64,000 nt of DNA from Enemella evansiae (lineage in GTDB: Bacteria > Actinomycetota > Actinomycetes > Propionibacteriales > Propionibacteriaceae), in the NCBI RefSeq assembly GCF_002250705.1, contig NZ_NMVP01000001.1, forward strand, positions 434,001-498,000. The letters are read 5' to 3'. How positions within the stretch are numbered: the stretch's first letter is position 1; every line of letters starts with the position of its first letter. Below the pieces are notes generated by a model, which made no database searches, was not told where the DNA came from, and was given only the letters and a program-made list of their open reading frames with translations. Made by a program: the position numbers and the translations under genes. Below are positions 1 to 8,599 of the stretch, piece after piece.

Positions 1-292
1 ACCAGAACGGGTCCTTCTCCGCCGAGGTCGGATGTGCGGTCCCCACCCAGTCGAGGAATTCCGCGCGGCCGGCGTCGGTGATCGCATAGGTCACCCGACG
101 CTGGTGCTGACCGCGGGTGCCCTCGCTGCCCGAGACCAGGCCCTCGTCGACCAGTTTTCCCAACAGGGGATAGATCTGCGAGTGCCGGGCAGACCACAAC
201 CAGCCCATCCCGGAGTCGAAGAACTGACTCAGGTCGTAGCCGGTCATCTCCCGGGCGGCGAGGACGCCGAGGATCGCGTGCCGAAGGCTCAT
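1..292 (-). CDS. PadR family transcriptional regulator (3' end cut by window edge)
   Basis: The reverse strand reads MSLRHAILGVLAAREMTGYD and continues with LYPLL-like 'IYPLLGKLVDEGLV', the winged-helix signature of PadR repressors: a short helix pair, a recognition helix and a beta wing (residues 60-75). About 97 residues are visible; the C-terminal dimerisation domain lies outside the window. It follows the MFS transporter gene by 28 bases on the same strand, so it is probably the last gene of the operon that begins at 3192. The operator at 3221-3236 fits the known PadR site, so autogenous control of the operon is likely. PadR proteins typically respond to phenolic acids; the ligand here is unknown. 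Confidence 0.85.
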   Translation of the reverse strand, partial: MSLRHAILGVLAAREMTGYDLSQFFDSGMGWLWSARHSQIYPLLGKLVDEGLVSGSEGTRGQHQRRVTYAITDAGRAEFLDWVGTAHPTSAEKDPFW

Positions 293-320
293 GCCCCAAT
301 CGTAGGGGTCTGCGTGTGCC

Positions 321-1652
321 TCAGCGGTGCTGCTCCGATGAGGGTTCGCTGATCGCGCTGGGGGTGGGGGACTTCGGCACCAGGGCGGCGGCGATCGCAC
401 CGAGCACGGCCACCACCGCGAACAGATAGAAGTTCCACCCGGCGCCGAGCGAGGAGGCCAGCACCAACCCGCCGAGCAGCGGCCCGCAGATCGCACCGAG
501 CCGGCCGATGCCCAGCGACCAGCTGATGCCGGTGGTGCGCAGCGCGGCAGGGTAGTAGCGGGTGACGAACGGGTTGATCAGCGTCTGGGTGCCGATGGCA
601 CCGTAGCCGCCGATCGCGACCAGCAGGTAGAGCACGATCACGTTCGGGTTGAAGCTGAGGATCACCGCGCTGATCGCGGCCAGCGCGAAGGAGACGGCGA
701 TCACCGGCTTGGAGCCGATCCGGTCGGCGATGGTGGCACCGACCACGAGTCCGAGAATCGAACCCAGGTTGAAGACCAGCAGGAAGGACAGTGCGGAGCC
801 CAGCGGGTAGCCCTGTTTGCGCATGATCTCCGGCAGCCAGGTGTTCAACCCGTAGACCAGCAGCAGCGCACAGAAGGTGGAGACCCAGAACAGCACGGTC
901 GGCAGCGCCAGCCCGCCGCTGAAGAGCCGGCTGAGGCGGACCTTGCCGGGGCCTTCGTCGTGGGTGGTCGGCTCGACCAGGCCGAGCCGGTCGGCGAGCC
1001 GGTACGCCTGGTCGCGGCGTCCCTTCGCCATCAGGAACTCGATGGACTCCGGCAGCCACTTCAGTGCCGGCAGGCAGACGATCAGCAGCGGCAGCGCGCC
1101 GATCCAGTACATCGCGCGCCAACCGAAGGCGGGCATCACCAGGATGCCGAGCAGGGCGGCCAGGATGCCGCCGACAGCGAAACCGGACTGCATCATCCCG
1201 TAGATGAAGTTGCTGCGTTCGCGGGGTGCGTACTCGACGACCACCGCGGCCGCGGTCGGCATGCAGGCCCCGAGTCCCAACCCACACAGGAAACGGGCGA
1301 CGGCGAAGAGGGTGACGCTCGGGGCGATCGCGCAGACGATCATCCACAGCGAGAACCAGGCGACGGAGGCGATCAGCACCTTCCGCCGCCCGACCCGGTC
1401 GGCGAGGGAACCGATCACCAGGGCGCCGATCATCATGCCGATCAGGGAATAGGAGCCGATCGCACCGGCCTGCGCGGGGCCGATGCCCCATTCGGCCATC
1501 AGCTTGGGAATCGTGGTGCCGTAGACCACCAGGTCATAACCGTCGAAGGTGATCGAGAGCCCGCAGATCAGCACCAGGCCGATCAGCCGGTTGCCGGTGA
1601 GTCCCTCGGTCCGCGTACCCGTCGCTGCCTGCGTCGTGTTCGCCGCGGTCAC
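321..1652 (-). CDS. MFS transporter, aromatic acid:H+ symporter (AAHS) type
   Basis: A 443-residue membrane protein with about 12 hydrophobic segments. The first helix carries DGYDLVVYG, the DG(Y/F)D motif of the AAHS group (PcaK/BenK), and the loop between helices 2 and 3 carries the MFS signature GSLADRVGRRKVL. I chose the GTG at 1652 because it overlaps the stop of the upstream dioxygenase gene by four bases (GTGA); the frame stays open further upstream, but that part is antisense to or out of phase with the dioxygenase. Likely role: uptake of an aromatic acid that the neighbouring dioxygenase pathway degrades. The substrate is inferred from context only. Confidence 0.85.
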   Translation of the reverse strand: MTAANTTQAATGTRTEGLTGNRLIGLVLICGLSITFDGYDLVVYGTTIPKLMAEWGIGPAQAGAIGSYSLIGMMIGALVIGSLADRVGRRKVLIASVAWFSLWMIVCAIAPSVTLFAVARFLCGLGLGACMPTAAAVVVEYAPRERSNFIYGMMQSGFAVGGILAALLGILVMPAFGWRAMYWIGALPLLIVCLPALKWLPESIEFLMAKGRRDQAYRLADRLGLVEPTTHDEGPGKVRLSRLFSGGLALPTVLFWVSTFCALLLVYGLNTWLPEIMRKQGYPLGSALSFLLVFNLGSILGLVVGATIADRIGSKPVIAVSFALAAISAVILSFNPNVIVLYLLVAIGGYGAIGTQTLINPFVTRYYPAALRTTGISWSLGIGRLGAICGPLLGGLVLASSLGAGWNFYLFAVVAVLGAIAAALVPKSPTPSAISEPSSEQHR

Positions 1653-2527
1653 TTGTTGCGCTCCGACCAGGGCGTACCGGCCTTGGGCAGCAGTCCCTTC
1701 CACATGTCGATGAAGTCGATCTCGCTGGGCTCGAAGTCGCGCGGCACCCAGGGCTGGTCCTCGGGAATCTCGCGGACACCGAAGGAGTACTCCCAGGTGA
1801 CGTCCTCGGGGCCCTTGAAATAGAGGAAGACCGCGGTGGACTGGGGGTGGCGGCCCGGGCCGGCGATGATCTTGATGCCGTGGTGCTCCAGGAAGCGCCA
1901 GTTGCGCATCAGGTCGTCGATGCTGGCGACCTGGAAGTTGACGTGCCCGAGACCGGTCTGGTCGGCGAAGACGGCCAGCTTGTGGTGCACCGGGTCGAAC
2001 CGCATCAGCACGGCGTTCGCGCCGATCCGGTCGGAGACCTTCAAGTTGAAGTGTTTGGTCCAGAACTTCTCGGCCTCCTTCACATCGGGGGCCTCCAGGC
2101 CGAGATGGCCGAACTCGGTGATGCCGACCGGGCGGGTGAAGGCGACCGGTCGGGACTCGGTGTGGGTCTGGCCGGAGACCAGTTCGACGACATTGCCGGC
2201 CGGGTCGGAGAAGGAGATGAACGCCAGCACGTGCCGCTCCGCGCACTCGTCGGCAGTTCCTTCGTGCACGTCGATTCCGGCGGCCCGCAGCTCCTCGGCA
2301 GCCGCGGCCAGTGCGGCCTCGTCGGCGAGGCTGAAGGCGCTGGAGAGCGCCCGCGGTTCACCGGGGACGAACTGGACGCAGTGCCGCCGGTTGTCGGCGC
2401 GGAAGGTGGCGACCTGGTCGGTGTGCTCCACCAGTTCGAGTCCCACGATCTCGGTGGCGAAGGCGACCTGGGTGTCGAGGTCGCGGGTGCCGATCCGCAC
2501 GTAGGCCAGATCCTGCAGGTTGATCAT
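1649..2527 (-). CDS. Extradiol ring-cleavage dioxygenase (VOC superfamily)
   Basis: A 292-residue two-module vicinal-oxygen-chelate protein of the catechol 2,3-dioxygenase / 2,3-dihydroxybiphenyl dioxygenase type. The three Fe(II) ligands are all present in the C-terminal module: His141 (GHLGLE), His195 (GHVNFQV) and Glu246 (TWEYS, with the usual neighbouring Tyr247). The N-terminal module (1-125) has lost these residues, as is normal for the family. The start overlaps the stop of the upstream aldolase-like gene (ATG at 2527, stop at 2524), and its own stop overlaps the transporter start, so the three genes form a translationally coupled operon. The substrate is a catechol or related diol; which one cannot be read from sequence. 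Confidence 0.88.
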   Translation of the reverse strand: MINLQDLAYVRIGTRDLDTQVAFATEIVGLELVEHTDQVATFRADNRRHCVQFVPGEPRALSSAFSLADEAALAAAAEELRAAGIDVHEGTADECAERHVLAFISFSDPAGNVVELVSGQTHTESRPVAFTRPVGITEFGHLGLEAPDVKEAEKFWTKHFNLKVSDRIGANAVLMRFDPVHHKLAVFADQTGLGHVNFQVASIDDLMRNWRFLEHHGIKIIAGPGRHPQSTAVFLYFKGPEDVTWEYSFGVREIPEDQPWVPRDFEPSEIDFIDMWKGLLPKAGTPWSERNK

Positions 2528-3192
2528 CGGTTGTTCTCCTCATCGGTGTGGTCCAGATGGGCCCAGATACGGCCCAGCAGTTCGGTCTCGGTGGCCCGCC
2601 AGGCGGCCTGCTCGGTTTCGCTGAGTGGGGTGGGATTCCCGGCGGCAGCGGCGGTGGTGTTCATCCGGGCGGAGGCCTCCAGCACCCACATCCGGGCGAC
2701 GGCCCGGCCGGGGTCGGCGGCCACGGTGAGCGCACCGTTGCCTTTCAGGATCAGGGCGGGATCGTCACCGAGGGCCCTGGCCAGGCGTACGCCGCGATCG
2801 CTGTCACGGACCAGTTCGGCCTCGGTGAAGACCGGCACGGGTACGCCGCAGAAGGTGCCCTGGCCGTGCAGGGGCTGGATCGCCACTCCGGCGGAGGCGA
2901 GCGCGGTCGCCACCTCGGGCTGGGCTCGGCAGATCGCGGCCACATCGGGACGGGCGCGATAGATGGCCAGATGCAGCCAGGCCTCCTTGGGAATGCCGGG
3001 CGGCAGTTCGTCGGCGTCCAGCGGGATGCTGCGACACAGGTCGGAGCGGGCCTGGCTGAGCGGCAGTGGTGGGGTGATCACCAGCTCCTTGCCGGCGCGC
3101 ATCGAGACGTGACCGAACGCGGTCGCCAGGTTGTTGCGGGCGACGGCATGGGCGGCGCGGCAGAGCGTCTTGGTGGATCCTTGTCGAACCAT
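2524..3192 (-). CDS. Class II aldolase/adducin-fold protein lacking the usual zinc histidines
   Basis: 222 residues. The fold signature is clear: NNLATAFGHVS with MRAG near residue 20-35, ITPP at 39-42, and HLAIYRARPDVAAI at 74-87. Members such as fuculose aldolase, and the dihydroxyphthalate decarboxylases of aromatic operons, bind Zn with a V-H-x-H pair and a third His in NHG. Here these positions read C88-R-A-Q91 and G-N152-G, so all three expected ligands appear replaced. First gene of the operon with the extradiol dioxygenase and aromatic-acid transporter, with the PadR-type operator 30-50 bases upstream of its ATG. A decarboxylase ancestor fits the context; present activity is uncertain. 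Confidence 0.75.
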   Translation of the reverse strand: MVRQGSTKTLCRAAHAVARNNLATAFGHVSMRAGKELVITPPLPLSQARSDLCRSIPLDADELPPGIPKEAWLHLAIYRARPDVAAICRAQPEVATALASAGVAIQPLHGQGTFCGVPVPVFTEAELVRDSDRGVRLARALGDDPALILKGNGALTVAADPGRAVARMWVLEASARMNTTAAAAGNPTPLSETEQAAWRATETELLGRIWAHLDHTDEENNR

Positions 3193-3220
3193 GAGCCGAG
3201 TCCACCACGCCTATCCAAAC

Positions 3221-3241
3221 ATGTCAACTATGACATAGTTG
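3221..3241. promoter_or_regulatory. PadR-type operator ATGT-N8-ACAT
   Basis: ATGT (3221-3224), eight bases, ACAT (3233-3236) is the classical PadR recognition layout. It overlaps a perfect 8+1+8 palindrome CAACTATG-A-CATAGTTG (3225-3241), and ATGTCA/TGACAT also forms a 6+4+6 dyad. It is the only AT-rich patch in the region and lies 29-49 bases upstream of the ATG at 3192, ahead of the operon that ends in a padR gene. Confidence 0.75.
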
Positions 3242-3252
3242 GGTCCAGGTAT

Positions 3253-3281
3253 GGCCGGCCCGGTCGGGGGCCGGGCCGGCC
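3253..3281 (-). terminator. GC-rich hairpin downstream of carbonic anhydrase
   Basis: Perfect 11-bp stem (GGCCGGCCCGG pairing with CCGGGCCGGCC) around a 7-base loop, placed 44-72 bases past the stop of the leftward carbonic anhydrase gene and just upstream of the PadR operator. There is no U tract on either strand, as is common for actinobacterial terminators. Confidence 0.5.
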
Positions 3282-3324
3282 GGGCTCGTTGTGCTGGGTG
3301 TGTTGGTTGTGCTGGTCCGTCGGC

Positions 3325-3825
3325 TCAGAGCACCTGGGTCAGTCGCCCGGTGTCCACGTCGTAGAGGAATCCGCCGATCTCGACCCGGTTGTCCTGGAGC
3401 AGCGGATGGGTGCGCAGTCGGCGTACGTCGTAGCTGAGGCCGGCGCGCTGGTCCGGGCTGGAGCCCAGCACCATGCCGTGGATGTCCACTCCGGTCGCCT
3501 CGAGCACCTTGTCCGCGATGGCCGCATCGTCACCGGAGGCCATCGCGCACCGGGTGTGCGGGACGACCATGATCCGCTGCACGTTCAGCAGGTGGACCCC
3601 GAGGATGCAGCCCACCAGCGCGTCCGGGGTGATCCGGCCACCGGGGGTACGCATGATCTTGGCATCACCCAGCCCGAGACCGAGCAGCTGCAACGGCTCG
3701 ATCCGGGAATCCATGCAGGTGATGATTGCCACGCCCGCCCGGGCGATGCCGTCGAACCCGCCCTCGGTGAAGTTGGCTGCGTATTCGGCGTTTGCGGCAA
3801 GAAGATCGTCGAAGCCTTGACTCAT
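3325..3825 (-). CDS. Beta-class carbonic anhydrase
   Basis: 166 residues, cytosolic, interconverts CO2 and bicarbonate. All catalytic landmarks are visible: Cys37-x-Asp39-x-Arg41 (CMDSR) and His90-x-x-Cys93 (HTRC), giving the zinc ligands Cys37, His90 and Cys93 and the Asp-Arg dyad. The length is typical for the short beta/gamma-like actinobacterial type. It stands alone, with 40 bases to the next leftward gene upstream (start region 3866) and a hairpin behind it. Confidence 0.9.
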   Translation of the reverse strand: MSQGFDDLLAANAEYAANFTEGGFDGIARAGVAIITCMDSRIEPLQLLGLGLGDAKIMRTPGGRITPDALVGCILGVHLLNVQRIMVVPHTRCAMASGDDAAIADKVLEATGVDIHGMVLGSSPDQRAGLSYDVRRLRTHPLLQDNRVEIGGFLYDVDTGRLTQVL

Positions 3826-3865
3826 GGGTGCAGCCTAGGGCTCGCGAGCGTTGTGATTGGACTGG

Positions 3866-4372
3866 TCACGCGATCTGGGCACCGGCGGAGGCCAGGATCT
3901 GGCGCCAGGGGTCGATCGCCTCCTTGGCTGCGGCACCGTCGGCGGCCATCTTGGCGCTGGCCTCGGCGCCGAAGCGGAACACCGACCCGCGGGCGACCTG
4001 GAGCAGGGTGACGTAGTTCTGATCGGCGGGATTCTCCCCGTGTCGGTTGGCGATCTCACCGGCGGTGCGTTGCAGATAGTCGACCATCACCGGCGGGAAC
4101 TCCGGGGACAGCGAGGTCCCGATCCCGCTGATGGCGTACTTCTCGCCGTTCACGGTGAGGTGCAGGATGTTGGTGATCGAGAACTTCGCCTGCACGCTCG
4201 TCGCCGGGACGGCGAAGATGATCCCGTCGGCCACCCCGAGGCGCAAGGTGTTCGAGTCGAACAGCTCCAGGATCACCGGGACCGTCTTGCGGCCGTTCCA
4301 CTTGCTCTGCTGCCAGTAGAGACCCGCCGCGGTGAGCGGGATGCCGATCTGGTCGGGCGGAACCATCGTCAT
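3866..4372 (-). CDS. Hypothetical protein, 168 aa
   Basis: No family recognised. The protein has no signal peptide or membrane segment. The middle (residues 30-110) alternates short hydrophobic stretches (VILELFDSNTLRLGV, IIFAVPATSVQAKF, ILHLTVNGEKYAI) in a beta-rich pattern that could be a PH/GRAM-like fold, followed by an alpha-helical, alanine-rich C terminus. That fold guess is only an impression. Codon use looks like its neighbours. It is transcribed away from the lipoprotein gene at 4461; the 88 bases between them hold a TATAGT -10-like hexamer (4430-4435) facing the lipoprotein. Confidence 0.6.
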   Translation of the reverse strand: MTMVPPDQIGIPLTAAGLYWQQSKWNGRKTVPVILELFDSNTLRLGVADGIIFAVPATSVQAKFSITNILHLTVNGEKYAISGIGTSLSPEFPPVMVDYLQRTAGEIANRHGENPADQNYVTLLQVARGSVFRFGAEASAKMAADGAAAKEAIDPWRQILASAGAQIA

Positions 4373-4460
4373 GGGGGTGACGATACCGCCGGGTGCCCAC
4401 GCTCATCGTCGGTCGGCTCTCGGGGCTCTTATAGTTGTGTCCCTACTCGGGGAGGTGGCC

Positions 4461-5057
4461 ATGAGGACCGCAACGGCTGTGATTGCGTCGACCCTGCTGC
4501 TGAGTGGGTGCGGCATGGTGGGTGGGAGCCAGCAACAACCCGCACCGACAGTCAGCGAGCCGGCGGGCGCTCCATCAGCGGGGGCGTCGTCGGCGGGCGG
4601 TGGCCAGCCGGTGGCAACGCCCAGCGTGTCGGGCACCATTCCGCCGCTGGGCGATCCGATCGGCAGTCGGAACATCAAGGTCGGCGGGAACAGCTACGAT
4701 CTCGATCTGTACCCGTTGCGACGCGGTGAGGGCGTGGTCACCCTGAACGCCCGGGTGCGCTACACCTCGGTGACGGGCTCGCCGTCGAAGGAGCTGCTCA
4801 GCGCGAGTGGCGCTTTCAACGAGGTGACCGGGGAGACCAACGGCTTCACCCTGATCGACGCGGCGAACAAGAAGCTCTACCGTCCGGCCAAGGGCCAGAG
4901 CGACAGATCCCTGTGCGCTCCGCAGATGCCGTCGTCGGCGAAGACCGGTGACGAACTGTATGTGAGTTGTGTTTTCGGCGCACCGCCACCTGGGGTGACG
5001 ACGGTGGCGGTGGGCGCGTCGAGGTTCGGGAGCTTCGACAATGTCCCGCTCGGGTGA
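4461..5057 (+). CDS. Secreted lipoprotein of unknown function
   Basis: 198 residues beginning MRTATAVIASTLLLSGCGMV: a short type II signal peptide with lipobox LSGC, so Cys17 should be lipidated and the protein anchored outside the membrane. A Ser/Ala/Pro/Gly-rich linker (20-55) leads to a domain with a GNSYDLDLYPLRR stretch that discusses no catalytic motif. The start is supported by GGGGAGG seven bases upstream and a TATAGT box at 4430-4435. Its 3' end overlaps the start of the OmpA-family gene by 17 bases, so the two are co-translated and probably work together at the cell envelope. Confidence 0.8.
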   Translation: MRTATAVIASTLLLSGCGMVGGSQQQPAPTVSEPAGAPSAGASSAGGGQPVATPSVSGTIPPLGDPIGSRNIKVGGNSYDLDLYPLRRGEGVVTLNARVRYTSVTGSPSKELLSASGAFNEVTGETNGFTLIDAANKKLYRPAKGQSDRSLCAPQMPSSAKTGDELYVSCVFGAPPPGVTTVAVGASRFGSFDNVPLG

Positions 5058-5655
5058 GCGCCGGGGCCCACACCGGGTCGTCGCCATCGGATTGGCCGGC
5101 CTGGCCGGTCTCGGGCTTGCGGTGAACGGCGGGGGCCTCGGGGCAGCGGCACCCAGTGCCACGCCGTCGGTGAAGTCGGTCTGGGCACCGACCCCGATGC
5201 CGGCGCCGGTGCAGAAACCGGTGGAGGACATCCAGGGCGGCGAGCCGATCGACATCCTGGCGGTAACCGAGGACACCGAGGGCACCGCGCAGGTTGCCGA
5301 GGGCCCACGGACCACCGACGTCACGTTGAACAGCAATGTGTTGTTCGCCAAGGACAGCGACGTGATCCGGCCCGAGGCGAAGGCACGGTTGAATGAGGTG
5401 ACCGCTCAGCTCAAGCAGCAGGGCCCCGGGCGGCTGGCGATCGTCGGCTACACCGACGATCTGGGTTCCAGCGAGCACGGCCTGGACCTCTCGCGGCGCC
5501 GGGCGGCGGCGGTGCGGGCCATCGTCGAGCCCGGCCTGCCGGGGGTGACGATCACCACCGAGGGCCGGGGGGAGGCGGATCCGGTGGTTCCCAACACCAG
5601 CGAGGAGAACCGGGCCAAGAACCGGCGGGTGGAGCTGCACTACACCAAGAGCTGA
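5041..5655 (+). CDS. OmpA-family peptidoglycan-associated protein
   Basis: 204 residues. An N-terminal hydrophobic segment (about 13-35) is a membrane anchor or signal; the C-terminal half (about 95-204) is an OmpA domain with the conserved order LFAKDSDVIRPEAKARL, GYTDDLGSSEHGLDLSRRRAAAV and NRRVEL, which bind the diaminopimelate part of peptidoglycan. ATG 5041 lies inside the end of the lipoprotein gene (17-base overlap). A lipoprotein plus OmpA pair in an actinomycete suggests a wall-spanning accessory complex; the partner and role are not known. Confidence 0.88.
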   Translation: MSRSGERRGPHRVVAIGLAGLAGLGLAVNGGGLGAAAPSATPSVKSVWAPTPMPAPVQKPVEDIQGGEPIDILAVTEDTEGTAQVAEGPRTTDVTLNSNVLFAKDSDVIRPEAKARLNEVTAQLKQQGPGRLAIVGYTDDLGSSEHGLDLSRRRAAAVRAIVEPGLPGVTITTEGRGEADPVVPNTSEENRAKNRRVELHYTKS

Positions 5656-5658
5656 ACG

Positions 5659-8085
5659 TCAGGCCGAGGCGATCGCCGCGATCGACTGGGCGGCCGGCGT
5701 ACCGGACCCGTCGCGGCGCGGATCGATCTCCGGCAGCTCGATCGCGGTGCCCGAACCGGCGCTGGCGATCGCCGGGGCCGCACCGGCCCAGGCGAGCTGC
5801 AGCCGGTCTTCGCCCTTCAGGAAGCGGTGGCAGCGCATCCCGCCCGTGGCGCGGCCCTTGCTCGGGTACGCGTCCAGCGGGGTCACCTTCACCGAACCGG
5901 AATCGGTTCCCGGCAAGGAATCCCCGGACCCGGCGACCGTCACCACGACCGACCCGTCGGCCGGGGCAGCGCCGAAGAACACCGCCTCGGCGCCGGCGCC
6001 GAGCTTGATCCCGGCCATCCCGCCGGCGGTGCGACCCTGCGGGCGTACCTTGTCGGCACCGAAATGCAGCAGTTGCGCATCGGAGGTGATGAACACCAGC
6101 TGCGCGGTCTCATCGGTGAGTTCGACGGCTCCGACCAGCTGATCCTTCGGCGCCAGGGCAATCACCTCCCACTCGTCGCGGCCGAGCACCTCGGGACGGA
6201 CGCGCTTCACCACACCCTGGGCGGTGCCCAGTGCCAGCCCGGGGGATTCCGGGTCGAGGGTGGTCAGGCAGAGCACCCGCTCGTTCCGCTGCAGGGCAAC
6301 GAGTTCCTTGAGCCGCGAACCACCGGACAGGTTCGGTGCGTTCGCGGTCCGCGGCACGGTCGGGAGGTCGATCGCGTTCAACCGGATCAACCGGCCCGCC
6401 GTGGTGATCACCCCGAAGTCGGCCCGCGCGGTGGCCCTGATGCGGGAGCTGATCACATCGTGCTTGGAGCGGGATTCCCTGTCCGGCAAGGGATCCTCGC
6501 CGTCCAGCCGGGCGATCAGGCCGGTCGCCGACAACAGCAGCCAGCAGGGGTCGTCGGCGACCTCGAGCGGTCCGGCGCTGGTCACCTGACCAGAGGAGGC
6601 GAGCAGCACGGTCCGCCGCGGCGTACCGAATTTCTTGGCGACCTCGGCCAGTTCGTCGTTGACCACCTGCCGCAGCCGGTCGTCGTTGTCGATGATCTCG
6701 GTGAGCTCGGCGATCCGCTTCTTGAGCTCCTCGCGTTCGGACTCCAGCTCGATCCGGGAGTACTTGGTCAGCCGGCGCAGCTGCATGTCCAGGATGTAAT
6801 TCGCCTGGGTCTCGGTGAGTTCGAAGACCTCGATCAACCGGGAGCGGGCGGCCCCGGCATCGTCGGCGGCGCGGATGATCGCGATCACGTCGTCGATGTC
6901 CAGGATCGCGATCAGCAGGCCCTCGACCAGGTGCAGCCGGTCCAACGCGCGGTCACGGTTGTAGGTGGTGCGGCGCAGCACGACCTGCAGTCGGTGCTCC
7001 AGATAGACGGTGAGCATGTCGTGCAGGGTCAGCGTGCGCGGCTGCCCCTCGACCAGTGCGACCGAGTTGATCGAATAGGAGTCCTCGAGCTTGGTCTGCC
7101 GGAAAAGCTGCTCCAGCAGGGCTTCGGGGTTGATGCCGTTCTTCACCTCGATCACCAACCGGGTGCCGGAATCCAGGTCGGACAGATCCTTGACGTCGGC
7201 GATGCCCTGCAGCTTCTTGTTCTGCACAAGGGTTTTGATCTGTTCGATGATCTTTTCGGGCCCGATCGTGTAAGGCAGCTCGCTGACCACGATGCCCTTG
7301 CGCCGGCCGAACTGCTCGATCCGGGTGGTGGCGCGGATCTTGAACGAACCCTTGCCGGTGGCGTACGCGTCCGCGATGCCGTCCAGGCCGACGATCTTGC
7401 CGCCGGTCGGCAGGTCCGGGCCGGGGATGAACCGCATCAGCGTGTCCAGCTGGGCGTTGGGATGCTTGAGCAGGTGACGCAGCGCCTGCACCACCTCGAC
7501 CAGATTGTGCGGCGGGATGTTGGTGGCCATGCCGACCGCGATCCCGGTGGTGCCGTTGACCAGCAGATTCGGGAAGGCGGCCGGCAGGACGACCGGTTCG
7601 GATTCCTTGCCGTCGTAGTTGGGCCGGAAGTCGACGGTGTCCTGGTCGAGTTCGGCGGTCATCGCCTCCGCGGGCGAGTCCATCCGGCACTCGGTGTAAC
7701 GCATCGCGGCGGGGCCGGCATCGGGGGAGCCGAAGTTGCCGTGCCCGTCGATCAGTGGCAAGCGCATGGTCCACGGCTGGGCGAGGCGAACCAGGGCATC
7801 GTAGATCGCGCTGTCACCGTGCGGGTGGTACTGACCCATCACCTGGCCGACCACGCGGGCGCACTTCACGAACGCCCGGTCCGGTCGCAGATTCATCTCA
7901 TCCATCGCGAACAGGATTCGCCGCTGCACCGGCTTGAGGCCGTCGCGGGCATCGGGCAGCGCGCGGGCGTAGATGACCGAGTAGGCGTACTCGAGGAAGG
8001 ACGTCTGCATCTCCGAGGAGACGTCGATGTCGATGATCTTCTCGCTCACCTCGTCATCGATCACTTCGGTCTTCTTGCGCGCCAT
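5659..8085 (-). CDS. parC: DNA topoisomerase IV, subunit A (GyrA/ParC family)
   Basis: 808 residues. The breakage-reunion domain starts at [20 protein letters not shown], contains the [16 protein letters not shown] quinolone-region motif and the active-site tyrosine in [10 protein letters not shown]. The C terminus (about 520-808) is a six-bladed-type pinwheel with repeats such as [11 protein letters not shown] and [13 protein letters not shown] do not see the GyrA-box QRRGGKG, which argues for a ParC-like decatenase over gyrase. The partner ParE is not in the window. ATG 8085 is chosen because the family starts MARKK(T)...; the frame continues open upstream without homology. Confidence 0.88.
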   Translation of the reverse strand: MARKKTEVIDDEVSEKIIDIDVSSEMQTSFLEYAYSVIYARALPDARDGLKPVQRRILFAMDEMNLRPDRAFVKCARVVGQVMGQYHPHGDSAIYDALVRLAQPWTMRLPLIDGHGNFGSPDAGPAAMRYTECRMDSPAEAMTAELDQDTVDFRPNYDGKESEPVVLPAAFPNLLVNGTTGIAVGMATNIPPHNLVEVVQALRHLLKHPNAQLDTLMRFIPGPDLPTGGKIVGLDGIADAYATGKGSFKIRATTRIEQFGRRKGIVVSELPYTIGPEKIIEQIKTLVQNKKLQGIADVKDLSDLDSGTRLVIEVKNGINPEALLEQLFRQTKLEDSYSINSVALVEGQPRTLTLHDMLTVYLEHRLQVVLRRTTYNRDRALDRLHLVEGLLIAILDIDDVIAIIRAADDAGAARSRLIEVFELTETQANYILDMQLRRLTKYSRIELESEREELKKRIAELTEIIDNDDRLRQVVNDELAEVAKKFGTPRRTVLLASSGQVTSAGPLEVADDPCWLLLSATGLIARLDGEDPLPDRESRSKHDVISSRIRATARADFGVITTAGRLIRLNAIDLPTVPRTANAPNLSGGSRLKELVALQRNERVLCLTTLDPESPGLALGTAQGVVKRVRPEVLGRDEWEVIALAPKDQLVGAVELTDETAQLVFITSDAQLLHFGADKVRPQGRTAGGMAGIKLGAGAEAVFFGAAPADGSVVVTVAGSGDSLPGTDSGSVKVTPLDAYPSKGRATGGMRCHRFLKGEDRLQLAWAGAAPAIASAGSGTAIELPEIDPRRDGSGTPAAQSIAAIASA

Positions 8086-8189
8086 GCCTCGTCTCTCCGG
8101 TCGGGGCCCGTTCAGCCGGGCAGCGCCCATTGTCCCACCGCGGACCAGCGGCGCCCCGCTGCGGCCCGGCGTGTCGGGGTTCCCGGGGT

Positions 8190-8582
8190 TCAACCCTCGC
8201 GGAGCAACCGGTAGTCGCGCTTGCGGAGCAGGCGCAGCAGCAGCCGGGCCGGGGCGGGGAAGGCCCGCAGGCCCTCGTCGGCGCTCATCGGTTCGATGGC
8301 GACGATCCGGTGCTCGCGACCTCGCACCAGCACGGTGCATTCACCGGCCGCGACGATGTTGCGGTACCAGTCGACCCTGTCACCCCAGGTGAGTTCGGCG
8401 ACGAAACCACCGGGGACCGGTGCCAGGATCAGCGGGGTCTCGAACCGTCGCCCGGATCGGCGGCCGACGTGGCGGACCAGCGAGAACGGGCCGCGGCCGG
8501 CGTACGCCATCCGGAGGGTGAGCGGGTTGAGGCGCTTGCCGACCAGGGCGAGTGCGCGCTGTCGGACGGACTTCGTGGACAT
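8190..8582 (-). CDS. Deazaflavin-dependent nitroreductase (DDN) family protein
   Basis: 130 residues of the split-barrel F420/flavin-binding type: NPLTLRMAYAGRGPFSLVRHVGRRSGRRFETPL and GGFVAELTWGDRVDWYRNI are the recognisable blocks. The ATG at 8582 has a strong GCGGAGGT box just upstream; an earlier ATG at 8603 overlaps the stop of the upstream monooxygenase (ATGA, after correcting its frameshift) but has no ribosome-binding site. The gene lies directly downstream of the FAD monooxygenase and probably shares its TetR-controlled promoter. Substrate unknown; F420 use is inferred from family only. Confidence 0.75.
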   Translation of the reverse strand: MSTKSVRQRALALVGKRLNPLTLRMAYAGRGPFSLVRHVGRRSGRRFETPLILAPVPGGFVAELTWGDRVDWYRNIVAAGECTVLVRGREHRIVAIEPMSADEGLRAFPAPARLLLRLLRKRDYRLLREG

Positions 8583-8599
8583 GGTTGACCTCCGCTTGT

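Noticed and set aside
1653..2246. N-terminal extension of the MFS transporter through the dioxygenase gene
   Set aside because: The extra residues are Arg-rich frame shadow; the GTGA overlap at 1652 gives a transporter of normal length.
5827..8214. Very long open frame opposite the topoisomerase gene
   Set aside because: It is a GC-rich antisense shadow: composition rich in Gly/Asp/His/Gln with no family motif, while the other strand has a full ParC protein.
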